The notes: generated from the letters alone by a model not told the origin. 64,000 nucleotides of DNA from Methanosarcina horonobensis HB-1 = JCM 15518 (GCF_000970285.1 NZ_CP009516.1:971036-1035035); one strand, 5' to 3'; counted from the first letter of the stretch, positions 40,668-50,001 are shown. Numbers and translations are program-made.

Positions 40668-43600
40668 ATTCGAGAGCAAGATCCATTAAAACAAGGATTG
40701 AAACTCCGTTCTTATTTCTTTTCCACAATGCCCACAGTATTCGAGAGCAAGATCCATTAAAACAAGGATTGAAACTCTGGTCCTGGTCTGATCTTCCATC
40801 GCATCCAGTAAATTCGAGAGCAAGATCCATTAAAACAAGGATTGAAACAACCTCGTACACTCCCAGGAATTCGACCTCTACCAAAATTCGAGAGCAAGAT
40901 CCATTAAAACAAGGATTGAAACAGATCAAGCCAGAAGCAAGACAGCTTCTAGCCAGATTCGAGAGCAAGATCCATTAAAACAAGGATTGAAACTTTCAAA
41001 AACAAAAAATCTTGGATGTACCATCGATGAATTCGAGAGCAAGATCCATTAAAACAAGGATTGAAACCAGAGTGTCCTGAGAGAAAACGCCCTTCTCATA
41101 TGAAGGATTCGAGAGCAAGATCCATTAAAACAAGGATTGAAACTCATGGATGTTAATATAAGCGCAAGCGTCCGCCATATTCGAGAGCAAGATCCATTAA
41201 AACAAGGATTGAAACTTGAACCATTCTGCCAGAACTCCGATGATTTCAAATTCGAGAGCAAGATCCATTAAAACAAGGATTGAAACACAACTCGATATCT
41301 GTATCCTGATAGCGGGACCAAATTCGAGAGCAAGATCCATTAAAACAAGGATTGAAACGATCATCTTAACGTATTTACGAATGTTTCAAAAAAATTCGAG
41401 AGCAAGATCCATTAAAACAAGGATTGAAACAAACATCATTTAAGTGAAAACCGAAAAGAATGGAGAATTCGAGAGCAAGATCCATTAAAACAAGGATTGA
41501 AACATCCTCCAATGAAATAATTGCACTTGCAAATTCTATTCGAGAGCAAGATCCATTAAAACAAGGATTGAAACTTGCATCGATATCGACGGTAACTGCT
41601 TCTTTTTTTGATTCGAGAGCAAGATCCATTAAAACAAGGATTGAAACTTTTCTTTTTTCACAATAACAGCATGATATATATTATTCGAGAGCAAGATCCA
41701 TTAAAACAAGGATTGAAACTGGATTTACCATAAGATTGCAGAAAAATTGTAGTATTCGAGAGCAAGATCCATTAAAACAAGGATTGAAACGCCAGCTTAT
41801 GCCGAAAATAATAATATGATAGTGTAATTCGAGAGCAAGATCCATTAAAACAAGGATTGAAACGGCTTTTCGTCTGTACTTTACAACGAGTATAAGGTGA
41901 TTCGAGAGCAAGATCCATTAAAACAAGGATTGAAACGTTTATAATGTGCTATCAGCCCGTTTTTTGGAATAATTCGAGAGCAAGATCCATTAAAACAAGG
42001 ATTGAAACGTTCAACCACGCTTGACCACCTTCTTCAGATAGGATTCGAGAGCAAGATCCATTAAAACAAGGATTGAAACCCCAATGAAGGCATGTTTCAT
42101 AAATTTGAAAAGAATTCGAGAGCAAGATCCATTAAAACAAGGATTGAAACTCGTGAAGCCTGGTAAACTGCATCAATACACAAGAATTCGAGAGCAAGAT
42201 CCATTAAAACAAGGATTGAAACCATGTTTTGTAATTACTATCGAAAATGTAGTATCATTCGAGAGCAAGATCCATTAAAACAAGGATTGAAACTTGGAGC
42301 AGTGTAGTCTTTTAGGTCGTCCCTTACGATTCGAGAGCAAGATCCATTAAAACAAGGATTGAAACTGACAAAAACCGAAGACGTAATAAATTTAATAAAA
42401 TTCGAGAGCAAGATCCATTAAAACAAGGATTGAAACCCTTGAGAATCCCTGAAATACTCTTAATCTGTTCGAATTCGAGAGCAAGATCCATTAAAACAAG
42501 GATTGAAACGTCCGATTCTTTTTTCACCTGGCAAATAATCGCTGTATTCGAGAGCAAGATCCATTAAAACAAGGATTGAAACGCCAACTGATGCCTATCG
42601 CTCTGGTAATTGGTGGAATTCGAGAGCAAGATCCATTAAAACAAGGATTGAAACAACTGGAACAGAGATGTAAAAAATGTGCCTAATATCGGATTCGAGA
42701 GCAAGATCCATTAAAACAAGGATTGAAACAATGTTCTGCCGTGAGTATTGCCGAGAAGTCGCCAAAAATTCGAGAGCAAGATCCATTAAAACAAGGATTG
42801 AAACTGTCTCTTCTCATGTCTTCCTCATCTCCTCGTGTTTATTCGAGAGCAAGATCCATTAAAACAAGGATTGAAACCGAAGGAGGAACTTGCTTTTGCG
42901 AAGGAGTATTATGAATTCGAGAGCAAGATCCATTAAAACAAGGATTGAAACTATAAATTGTTCTGGTAAATATCCTCACTCTTTATTCGAGAGCAAGATC
43001 CATTAAAACAAGGATTGAAACCATCTACGAATCTTCTGTGAAAAGTCTTCACCTGGATTCGAGAGCAAGATCCATTAAAACAAGGATTGAAACATCAAAT
43101 CCAAGTCACAAACCTGACCCGCCGCATTATTCGAGAGCAAGATCCATTAAAACAAGGATTGAAACTCTCTTGGAGGTTCTGAGATTGAGACTAGTAAGGG
43201 ATTCGAGAGCAAGATCCATTAAAACAAGGATTGAAACATTGCATTGCTCCATTTGTAGAAGAAGGTTCTTATATATTCGAGAGCAAGATCCATTAAAACA
43301 AGGATTGAAACTTGTGGTACCGTCTAAACCTTTCATTGTTGAATCACAATTCGAGAGCAAGATCCATTAAAACAAGGATTGAAACCTCCCCATTTCTCAG
43401 GAAGTCAGGAAGTCCATAGGATTCGAGAGCAAGATCCATTAAAACAAGGATTGAAACTTTTTCTTTTGTGGCTTGCTGGTGTGCATTTCTATATTCGAGA
43501 GCAAGATCCATTAAAACAAGGATTGAAACGAACAGTATTCAAGATCTCCACCAGGAGGTGAGACAATTCGAGAGCAAGATCCATTAAAACAAGGATTGAA

Positions 43601-44260
43601 ACAAAATCACTTCGTTCTGTTCTGTAAGCTTTTCCTGATTCGAGAGCAAGATCCATTAAAACAAGGATTGAAACAATCATATCTATATCCACAACAACGA
43701 GGTAAATACTATTCGAGAGCAAGATCCATTAAAACAAGGATTGAAACTTCATTTCTGCGTATTTCTTACGACATCTGCATACAAGATTCGAGAGCAAGAT
43801 CCATTAAAACAAGGATTGAAACACATCGTAAAGTTTGCTATGATTCCAACATGTCACGATTCGAGAGCAAGATCCATTAAAACAAGGATTGAAACAAAAA
43901 TAATACGCTAATGCTCCAATTGCGCCGATTCCAATTCGAGAGCAAGATCCATTAAAACAAGGATTGAAACTCCCGCTATCAGTTTCGCCAGATAGTCCGA
44001 AGCCTCATTCGAGAGCAAGATCCATTAAAACAAGGATTGAAACTTTTGTAATGGGCTAACATCGAACCTGGTATATTGTAATTCGAGAGCAAGATCCATT
44101 AAAACAAGGATTGAAACACAGCGAACTTAAAGCTGTAACTGTAATCAAAAAGGATTCGAGAGCAAGATCCATTAAAACAAGGATTGAAACCACCGGCAGC
44201 AAAGAAGTCGGTTGCCCTGAGAAATTCGAGAGCAAGATCCATTAAAACAAGGATTGAAAC
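40668..44260 (+). CRISPR. Main type I-B CRISPR array, 50 repeats and 49 spacers
   Basis: The repeat is 37 bases, starting ATTCGAGAGCAAG and ending GGATTGAAAC, with CCATTAAAAC in the middle. I counted 50 copies from 40668 to 44224 with repeat-to-repeat distances of 70-76 bases, giving spacers of 33-39 bases. All copies look identical, including the last at 44224-44260, so there is no degenerate terminal repeat. I saw no spacer duplicated in the array. Frames read through the array are artefacts. Loss-free repeats together with intact Cas1, Cas2 and Cas4 suggest recent activity. Confidence 0.98.
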
Positions 44261-44335
44261 ATCTAACTCTAAATAGATTTTTGGCAAACTTTAATGTATA
44301 TTTATTTATCATATTATAATATATTATAACAGAAT

Positions 44336-44587
44336 ATGTCTACAATAGCTATAGACCCGGATGTAAAAGAATCGCTTAGAGAGTTAAAGTTAGCTCCAGA
44401 AGAGTCTTATAATTCGGTAGTTAAGAGACTTATTAGCGAAGTTAAAAAGAAAGAAGACTATAAGCCTATGTTTCCAAAAGAAGAAAAACAAGAACATAAG
44501 GAATCTCGTATAAAAGATTTTAATGCTTGGTTAGAAAAGAAGCTGGTAGAAGATAAAAATATTTTAGATGCACTTGGAAGAAAGTGA
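44336..44587 (+). CDS. Antitoxin of a Doc-like pair (copy 1)
   Basis: An 83-residue charged protein. The first 35 residues (STIAIDPDVKESLRELKLAPEESYNSVVKRLI) look like a ribbon-helix-helix DNA-binding domain; the rest is a flexible toxin-binding tail. It overlaps the toxin gene by 20 bases. The upstream ATATTATAATATATTATAA at about 44309-44328 holds repeated halves and is probably both promoter and operator. Identical protein at 47503. Confidence 0.8.
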   Translation: MSTIAIDPDVKESLRELKLAPEESYNSVVKRLISEVKKKEDYKPMFPKEEKQEHKESRIKDFNAWLEKKLVEDKNILDALGRK

Positions 44588-44975
44588 TGCTTTGATCAGT
44601 TTAATTGAAATTTTGAAAATTCATCAAAAGGTTATAGATTACGATAAATTTAAAGATCCAGATGATTATACCCCCGCAATACGTTCTTTAGCTACGTTGG
44701 AATTAATGTTTGAATATTTAATAAAAGAATCTAATACTATTTTCGAAAATGCAGCAATAATAGTCTATACTATTGTTGCAAAACATCCGTTTTTCAACGG
44801 AAACAAAAGAACTGGTTATGAAGCCATGAATTTTGTTATTGAAGATGCAGGATACAAGTTTACATCTACAGATAAAGAGATGATAGAATTCATAATTAGA
44901 GTAGCTACAACAGAAAATGAAATGTCAATTGAAGAAATAAAAGAATGGATAATTCGACATACGGAAAGAACATGA
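44568..44975 (+). CDS. Fic/Doc-family toxin (copy 1)
   Basis: A 135-residue Doc-type protein. HPFFNGNKRT at residues 73-82 is the Fic/Doc active-site motif: the histidine is the base and NKR binds phosphates. Doc phosphorylates elongation factor Tu, while related Fic proteins AMPylate targets. The gene overlaps its antitoxin, the normal layout of such modules. Identical protein at 47735. Confidence 0.88.
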   Translation: MHLEESDALISLIEILKIHQKVIDYDKFKDPDDYTPAIRSLATLELMFEYLIKESNTIFENAAIIVYTIVAKHPFFNGNKRTGYEAMNFVIEDAGYKFTSTDKEMIEFIIRVATTENEMSIEEIKEWIIRHTERT

Positions 44976-45015
44976 TAACATAGAATCAAAGAGATGTACA
45001 GAGCAACAATTAATT

Positions 45016-45051
45016 ATTCAACAGCATAATCCACTAAAACAGGATTGAAAT
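45016..45051 (+). CRISPR. Degenerate CRISPR repeat after TA copy 1
   Basis: 36 bases aligning to the repeat: ATTCAACAGCATAATCCACT then AAAACAGGATTGAAAT. One base is deleted and the last base changed. It lies 38 bases after the toxin stop. Confidence 0.8.
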
Positions 45052-45226
45052 AATATTTTAATGTCTACTCTTAGAGGAATGACAGCTGAACAAATCATAG
45101 ACATCTGAAATTTATGAAAACTCAGCTGAACATTTCAATAATGAAATTCTTGAAAAATAGCATCAGGAACAACAATTCAATAACAAATAAATATCATCGA
45201 ATTAATAATGACAGAGGTGATGTTTT

Positions 45227-45451
45227 GTGAGAACAAAAGAATTTCTTGTAATAATTGAAAAAAGTGAAAACGGTGGATATGTAGCTTTTGTTCCAGATTT
45301 GCCTGGATGTCATACACAAGGGGATACATTGGAAGATGTAAGAAAATATATTAAAGATGCAATTCAGCTTTATCTCGAAGTTGAATCAGATTATTTGAAT
45401 GAAGAACCTACAAAATTTGTGAGTGCAGAGATGATGCAGGTTGAAATATGA
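45227..45451 (+). CDS. hicB: HicB-family antitoxin
   Basis: A 74-residue protein with the partially degraded RNase H fold of HicB: GGYVAFVPDLPGCHTQGDT and EALANIKDAI-like EDVRKYIKDAIQLYLE. It neutralises HicA. GTG start with GAGGTGAT upstream. It overlaps hicA by 4 bases (ATGA). In many systems hicA precedes hicB; here the order is antitoxin first, also known. Confidence 0.9.
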   Translation: MRTKEFLVIIEKSENGGYVAFVPDLPGCHTQGDTLEDVRKYIKDAIQLYLEVESDYLNEEPTKFVSAEMMQVEI

Positions 45452-45687
45452 CAAAAATAAAACCACTTTCAAATAAAAAGGTAATTAAAGCACTTGAGAA
45501 AGTTGGTTTTCAACCTATTCGACAAACAGGTAGTCATTTATTTATGAAAAATCCAGATGGTAGAACTACCATTATACCAATTCATTCAAAAGAAATTAAA
45601 GTTGAAATTATTAACGCAATTTTAAAAGAAGCGAAAATTTCAAGAGAAGAATGGATTGAATTAGTTAAAAATTTAATACTTTTTTAG
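45448..45687 (+). CDS. hicA: HicA-family mRNA interferase toxin
   Basis: A 79-residue dsRBD-like toxin. KVIKALEKVGFQPIRQTGSHLFM and TTIIPIHSKEIKVEI are the HicA signature; the histidine of TGSH is catalytic. It cleaves mRNA independently of the ribosome. A degenerate CRISPR repeat begins only 5 bases after its stop codon. Confidence 0.92.
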   Translation: MTKIKPLSNKKVIKALEKVGFQPIRQTGSHLFMKNPDGRTTIIPIHSKEIKVEIINAILKEAKISREEWIELVKNLILF

Positions 45688-45691
45688 AGAA

Positions 45692-45728
45692 ATTCGCGAG
45701 CAAGATCCACTAAAACAAGAATCGAAAC
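45692..45728 (+). CRISPR. Degenerate CRISPR repeat after hicA
   Basis: Full 37-base length, starting ATTCGCGAGCAAGATCCACT and ending CAAGAATCGAAAC. Four or five substitutions from the main-array repeat. Confidence 0.9.
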
Positions 45729-45767
45729 GGACCTGCAGATCTAGGAAAGGAAAAGTGAAGGAAAAAT

Positions 45768-46118
45768 TTACTTCTTGTAACCAAATATTTTATCGTATTT
45801 TTTATGATCGATTATATCGATCACTATTACGAGAGTTTCAACACCCGGATTACCAGCTGTAAGTGTATAGAGCATTCTCCAGAATCTGGGAAGTTCCACT
45901 CTAAACAGGTTCTTTACCCCATATTTGTTTTTGTATTCTGAAGGAATTAATCTTTTAGCAATTGGATTTCCATAATGAACATCGTTTTTTATTAACTCTA
46001 TTTTCTGATGGAAAGCATTAAGGATAGTCTCTTCCTGCTTTGAGTCCGAAGCCTTACGTACCAGATATTCACATGCCTCATCAGCTTCAGGAGTTAATCT
46101 TACACTTACACGCTTCAT
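45768..46118 (-). CDS. RelE/ParE-like toxin
   Basis: A 116-residue protein with the shape of RelE-superfamily toxins: basic strands KNLFRVELPRFWRMLYTL and VIDIIDHKKYDKIFGYKK at the C-terminus, and a helical first half. RelE toxins cut mRNA at the ribosome; ParE toxins poison gyrase. Which applies is not clear. It lies 14 bases after the gene 46133-46411 on the same strand. Confidence 0.75.
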   Translation of the reverse strand: MKRVSVRLTPEADEACEYLVRKASDSKQEETILNAFHQKIELIKNDVHYGNPIAKRLIPSEYKNKYGVKNLFRVELPRFWRMLYTLTAGNPGVETLVIVIDIIDHKKYDKIFGYKK

Positions 46119-46132
46119 GATTTATTCACATT

Positions 46133-46411
46133 TTATAGCTCACGTCCGTAAATCGCAACGTTCCTTAAATTTTTATTTGTGTTGTGAATCCATGTTATTC
46201 CTCTTAACCCCACAACTATTTTATTACTTTTCTCTAGATATTCCAAAACAGTCATTAAAGTATTGTGGTTTACCTGCCGTGGAAGTGCTTTTTTGAGTTC
46301 CGGAATAGTTATAACACTATTTGGGCTATTTTGTATAGTATCTTCTACCATAATAATAGTATTAAGAGTTGGAGAAGGTTTTACCTTATCAGAATTTAAT
46401 GCCTCTGTCAT
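46133..46411 (-). CDS. Putative antitoxin/wHTH partner of the RelE-like toxin
   Basis: A 92-residue protein with a winged-helix-like region (ITIPELKKALPRQVNHNTLMTVLEYLEKSNKIV), directly upstream of the RelE-like gene. Size, order and spacing fit an antitoxin that also represses the operon. No family name recognised. Confidence 0.65.
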   Translation of the reverse strand: MTEALNSDKVKPSPTLNTIIMVEDTIQNSPNSVITIPELKKALPRQVNHNTLMTVLEYLEKSNKIVVGLRGITWIHNTNKNLRNVAIYGREL

Positions 46412-47157
46412 TTCTTCACTTCCATAGATTTGAAATGATCATGTAAGAAATAGTTATTAATTAGTAATTTACTTGCATCTATGTGTACTTATGGTTTACG
46501 GTGACATATGCAAAGGCACTGGATATCCTCTAAGAAAAACACTATCTGTTGAAGTATTCTTTCTGGTCCTGATGAAGGCGTGTGAGAACCTGCAGGTCCA
46601 GGAATAAATTAAAAGAGGAAGATTTAGCCGTCATTGCCCAGGCATCCACTTTACGCAGGTTAGTGCCATACCCTGCAACCGGACTCAGGTGTTTTCCGGA
46701 CCAGCTTCTCCAGCTCTGGCCTTGTATTTTGCGAGGGTCTCGAAATGACTGAGATGTGAGATAGCCGTTTGTGACTGGACACTTAGAACGTCTTAATATT
46801 AAATTTTAGTCTACGATCAGGATAAGACTTGAGCATTTGAACTAAAAAACGATAGCATTAAACCGTTAAATGCCTAAAATGTAAATTTTAAGCCTGATGT
46901 CTAATGTATTTGATTTTATACATCGAGCGAGTAAATCTGATGTAATAAATTTATGATCTGAGTTTGAAATTAACAATGTTCGCTATCCAAATGTAGAAAT
47001 GGTTTGAATTTTAAGACAGCCTCTTAAAGATTGAAACGTATGTCAGAACTTCTTTAATCTAATTGATGGGGTTGCAATTGACTCGAAAACTCATTAGAGA
47101 TTGAAACCGTTCCAGGTAGTCTTGGAAGAGTTCTACGCATTCCATTGCAACTGATTA
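46412..47157. other. Non-coding stretch with gene and IS remnants
   Basis: About 750 bases without an intact gene. Segment 46590-46780 has higher GC and looks like a decayed gene. TTTAAGACAGCCTCTTAA at about 47009-47026 matches the end of the IS5-type element at 61563-61580. Near 47071-47107 a sequence ending GAGATTGAAAC may be a very decayed CRISPR repeat. Confidence 0.45.
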
Positions 47158-47194
47158 GAAAACTCTCAAAATTTACTAAAACAAAGATTGAAAT
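47158..47194 (+). CRISPR. Strongly degenerate CRISPR repeat
   Basis: The right half (TTTACTAAAACAAAGATTGAAAT) clearly matches the repeat; the left half is nearly unrecognisable. Confidence 0.6.
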
Positions 47195-47234
47195 ATTGGT
47201 CTTCCTACACTGCTACATGAGCTCGAATTTTTCT

Positions 47235-47406
47235 ATTCGTGAGCAAGATCCATTAAAACAAGGATTGAAACAATCATTACTTTCATATTGAAAGCTATGC
47301 GTAAGAATTCGCGAGCAAGATCCACTAAAACAAGGATTGAAACATTATTCTGATGTAAATTTTGTAGATAGTTCATCAACATTCGCGAGTAAAATCCTTA
47401 AAACAA
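47235..47406 (+). CRISPR. Relic mini-array, two repeats plus a truncated third
   Basis: Repeats at 47235-47271 (one mismatch, ATTCGTGAGC) and 47307-47343 (ATTCGCGAGC with CCACT), then a truncated third at 47381-47406. Spacers are 35 and 37 bases, in the normal range. It ends about 50 bases before copy 2 of the Doc-like cassette. Confidence 0.92.
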
Positions 47407-47502
47407 TTTTTTCTGTTGATATCTTGCAGGCTCTGACAGAATCAATTTTGACAAAATTGAATGTGTACTTATTTATCATATTATAACATATTATAACAGA
47501 AT

Positions 47503-47754
47503 ATGTCTACAATAGCTATAGACCCGGATGTAAAAGAATCGCTTAGAGAGTTAAAGTTAGCTCCAGAAGAGTCTTATAATTCGGTAGTTAAGAGACTTAT
47601 TAGCGAAGTTAAAAAGAAAGAAGACTATAAGCCTATGTTTCCAAAAGAAGAAAAACAAGAACATAAGGAATCTCGTATAAAAGATTTTAATGCTTGGTTA
47701 GAAAAGAAGCTGGTAGAAGATAAAAATATTTTAGATGCACTTGGAAGAAAGTGA
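47503..47754 (+). CDS. Antitoxin of a Doc-like pair (copy 2)
   Basis: Protein identical to the one at 44336. The promoter here reads CATATTATAACATATTATAAC, a clean direct repeat of ATATTATAAC, slightly different from copy 1; this may mark the operator. Identical coding sequence implies recent duplication or gene conversion. Confidence 0.8.
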   Translation: MSTIAIDPDVKESLRELKLAPEESYNSVVKRLISEVKKKEDYKPMFPKEEKQEHKESRIKDFNAWLEKKLVEDKNILDALGRK

Positions 47755-48142
47755 TGCTTTGATCAGTTTAATTGAAATTTTGAAAATTCATCAAAAGGTT
47801 ATAGATTACGATAAATTTAAAGATCCAGATGATTATACCCCCGCAATACGTTCTTTAGCTACGTTGGAATTAATGTTTGAATATTTAATAAAAGAATCTA
47901 ATACTATTTTCGAAAATGCAGCAATAATAGTCTATACTATTGTTGCAAAACATCCGTTTTTCAACGGAAACAAAAGAACTGGTTATGAAGCCATGAATTT
48001 TGTTATTGAAGATGCAGGATACAAGTTTACATCTACAGATAAAGAGATGATAGAATTCATAATTAGAGTAGCTACAACAGAAAATGAAATGTCAATTGAA
48101 GAAATAAAAGAATGGATAATTCGACATACGGAAAGAACATGA
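47735..48142 (+). CDS. Fic/Doc-family toxin (copy 2)
   Basis: Identical to the toxin at 44568, with the same HPFFNGNKRT motif (residues 73-82) and the same 20-base overlap with its antitoxin. Each antitoxin copy should neutralise both toxins, so loss of one cassette is tolerated. Confidence 0.88.
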   Translation: MHLEESDALISLIEILKIHQKVIDYDKFKDPDDYTPAIRSLATLELMFEYLIKESNTIFENAAIIVYTIVAKHPFFNGNKRTGYEAMNFVIEDAGYKFTSTDKEMIEFIIRVATTENEMSIEEIKEWIIRHTERT

Positions 48143-48182
48143 TAACATAGAATCAAAGAGATGTACAGAGCAACAATTAATT

Positions 48183-48219
48183 ATTCAACATCATAATCCA
48201 CTAAAACAAGGATTGAAAC
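48183..48219 (+). CRISPR. Degenerate CRISPR repeat after TA copy 2
   Basis: 37 bases starting ATTCAACATCATAATCCACT and ending AACAAGGATTGAAAC. Followed by a spacer-length 36 bases and the next relic at 48256. Confidence 0.88.
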
Positions 48220-48255
48220 CTATATTATATTTTTTGTCTGCAACGTTTTCTATAT

Positions 48256-48291
48256 ATTCTAGAGCTAGATCTATAAAACAAGAGCTGAAAC
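48256..48291 (+). CRISPR. Degenerate CRISPR repeat before the chitosanase gene
   Basis: 36 bases starting ATTCTAGAGCTAGATCTATA and ending AAGAGCTGAAAC. It lies 45 bases upstream of the chitosanase start. Confidence 0.8.
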
Positions 48292-48336
48292 CAAAAATTG
48301 TACAGTTGGATCAAAATACAGGAAAGGAGAATCTAC

Positions 48337-49089
48337 TTGAAAATATGGATGGTTTTGATATTCCTCCTTCTGATGGCAGTACCTTGTGCCGCCTCAGACA
48401 AGGAAGCAGCCTTGCAGATGACAACCGCACTTGAGAACAGTGTTATTGAAATGCAGTTCAATTATGCGGAAAACCTGGGAGATGGTCGTGGAATTACGTT
48501 CGGCTGCGTTGGGTTTTGTACAGGGACATATGATGGGAACATTCTGATTAAGCACTATACAGAACTGAATCCGAACAATGACCTGGCAAGGTTCATTCCT
48601 GCCTTAGATGCTATTGATAGTAGTTCTCATACTGCTACTGCTGCTGATAGAGATGGCAATCCAAGTGTGGAAGGACTGGATGGTTTCATTGAGGCTGTGA
48701 AAGGATGTGACGACCCGCTGTTCGAGCAGGCTCAGCTGGACATGCTGGACAAATTGTATTGGGATCCAGCAATGAAACTGGCTGAGGGAGCAGGTTGTAA
48801 GAATGCTTTGACGAAGGCATTCATCTATGATATGTATGTGAGGCATGGTCCTAATGGTGCCCAGAGCATCATGAAGGAAGCCGGTTCTGTTGGGGACGAT
48901 GAAAACGCCTACTTGGAAAGGCTGTTCCAGTACAGGGATTCTGCACTCAAGAATGAAGGCCTGGGTGATGTGGACAGGGATAATGGATACAAACAGGTAT
49001 TAGAAGCGGGCAATATCGACCTGGCCACACCATTCACGTTTGAAGCACATGGAGACATGTTCAACATTTCTGGTGATCTTGGGATTTGA
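48337..49089 (+). CDS. Secreted GH46 chitosanase
   Basis: About 250 residues from TTG 48337, chosen because GGAAAGGAGAA lies 6 bases upstream and it gives a clean signal peptide (MKIWMVLIFLLLMAVPCAAS). The mature part is GH46: E33 in TALENS and D49 in LGDGRG are the likely catalytic pair, followed by GFCTGTYDGN and the family end AGNIDLATPF. GH46 enzymes hydrolyse chitosan with inversion. Such an enzyme is unexpected in a methanogen and more common in bacteria, so transfer is likely. Relic CRISPR repeats bound it on both sides. Confidence 0.9.
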   Translation: MKIWMVLIFLLLMAVPCAASDKEAALQMTTALENSVIEMQFNYAENLGDGRGITFGCVGFCTGTYDGNILIKHYTELNPNNDLARFIPALDAIDSSSHTATAADRDGNPSVEGLDGFIEAVKGCDDPLFEQAQLDMLDKLYWDPAMKLAEGAGCKNALTKAFIYDMYVRHGPNGAQSIMKEAGSVGDDENAYLERLFQYRDSALKNEGLGDVDRDNGYKQVLEAGNIDLATPFTFEAHGDMFNISGDLGI

Positions 49090-49190
49090 TTCGAGAGCAA
49101 GATCCACTAAAACAAGGATTGAAACCATAAGTATTAAGACTGTGCATTATCCTGAGTTATTCGAGAGCAAGGTCCACTAAAGCAAGGATT
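49089..49190 (+). CRISPR. Relic repeat-spacer-repeat after the chitosanase gene
   Basis: First repeat 49089-49125 differs from the main repeat only at CCACT; its first base is the last base of the chitosanase stop codon. A 33-base spacer follows, then a second repeat from 49159 truncated near 49190 and carrying GGTCC and AGCAAGG changes. Confidence 0.93.
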
Positions 49191-49341
49191 ATACTCGGAT
49201 CATACCTGCTCCTGGCATACAAACATATCAACACCAATAAACACTGCAAGCAATATTACTAACGAGTTGCTGCTATACCCCAGATGCTGTAAAAGAAAAT
49301 TAAGCAAAATCTCATTAATCATATCTGTAATAAGAGATAAT

Positions 49342-49842
49342 ATGGACAGTCTGAAGAGTGGAGATATTACTGTACGCACGCAAAAGTCTGGTGATGCCGC
49401 ATATATAGCTTATAGACATTGCGTTCTTTACGAAAAAGAATACGGACTTTGCGGAACTTTTGAGCAGTACGTGCTGGACAGCCTGGTTAAATATATTGAG
49501 CACAGGTCCGAAGGGGAAATCTGGGTAGCAGAGTATAATGGTCAGATTGTTGGCTTTATAGGAGTTGTCAGTACAGACAAAAATACAGCGCAGCTCAGAT
49601 GGTTTTTAATAGAGCCAGAATTTCGCGGAACAGGCTTGGGCAGACAGTTGATGACCATAGCAGTCGACTACTGCAAACAAAAAAAGTTCAGTCGAGTATT
49701 TTTGTGGACAATGCAGGGTTTGGAGGTTGCATACCATTTGTATAGTAGTTTTGGATTTATTCCTGTAGAACAGGTCGAAAATAATACATGGAAAAGAGGT
49801 GTGGTAGAAGAGCGCTGGGAACTTTTATTGGAATCTGTGTAA
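49342..49842 (+). CDS. GNAT-family N-acetyltransferase
   Basis: 166 residues from ATG 49342. RWFLIEPEFRGTGLGRQLM at about residues 92-110 carries the acetyl-CoA binding R-x-x-G-x-G/A loop, and the helix after it plus VAYHLYSSFGFIPVEQ complete the fold. Substrate unknown. The frame extends upstream to 49267 but that part is poor. It lies between two relic CRISPR clusters, so it is another cargo gene. Confidence 0.87.
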   Translation: MDSLKSGDITVRTQKSGDAAYIAYRHCVLYEKEYGLCGTFEQYVLDSLVKYIEHRSEGEIWVAEYNGQIVGFIGVVSTDKNTAQLRWFLIEPEFRGTGLGRQLMTIAVDYCKQKKFSRVFLWTMQGLEVAYHLYSSFGFIPVEQVENNTWKRGVVEERWELLLESV

Positions 49843-50001
49843 AACCGGGCAGTCGCTTAACTCGTTATATGTTTCTAATACTTTTTACGTTAAATAAAAC
49901 AGAATATCGAAGGACAAATATCGAGTTTAAAAATCAATTGGAATGATAACGTTTTTTCATATTTATCGTTTTTGTCATTTTTGTGCATATAATATTTAGA
50001 A

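Larger units (their letters stand above)
44291..45051 (+). repeat. Copy 1 of a 760-base duplication (Doc-like TA cassette)
   Basis: This segment recurs at 47456-48219, nearly base for base from the TATA-rich promoter through both genes to a degenerate CRISPR repeat. Only a few differences are seen, all outside the genes (for example GTATA versus GTGTA in the promoter and a base missing in the repeat). Copy 1 begins about 30 bases after the last intact CRISPR repeat. Confidence 0.95.
47456..48219 (+). repeat. Copy 2 of the 760-base duplication
   Basis: Offset from copy 1 is 3167 bases in the coding part. It begins after the relic mini-array and ends in the degenerate repeat 48183-48219. Confidence 0.95.

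Noticed and set aside
40668-44260. Self-targeting spacers against genes in this window
   Set aside because: I compared some spacers by eye with the rest of the window and found no match, but this was not an exhaustive search, so no claim is made.
40661-44287. Many open frames on both strands with the repeated peptides REQDPLKQGLK or SILVLMDLALE
   Set aside because: They are translations of the CRISPR repeats and spacers, not genes.
46590-46780. Decayed protein gene
   Set aside because: Composition suggests former coding DNA but every frame is broken and no family could be recognised, so it is mentioned only as part of the non-coding stretch.
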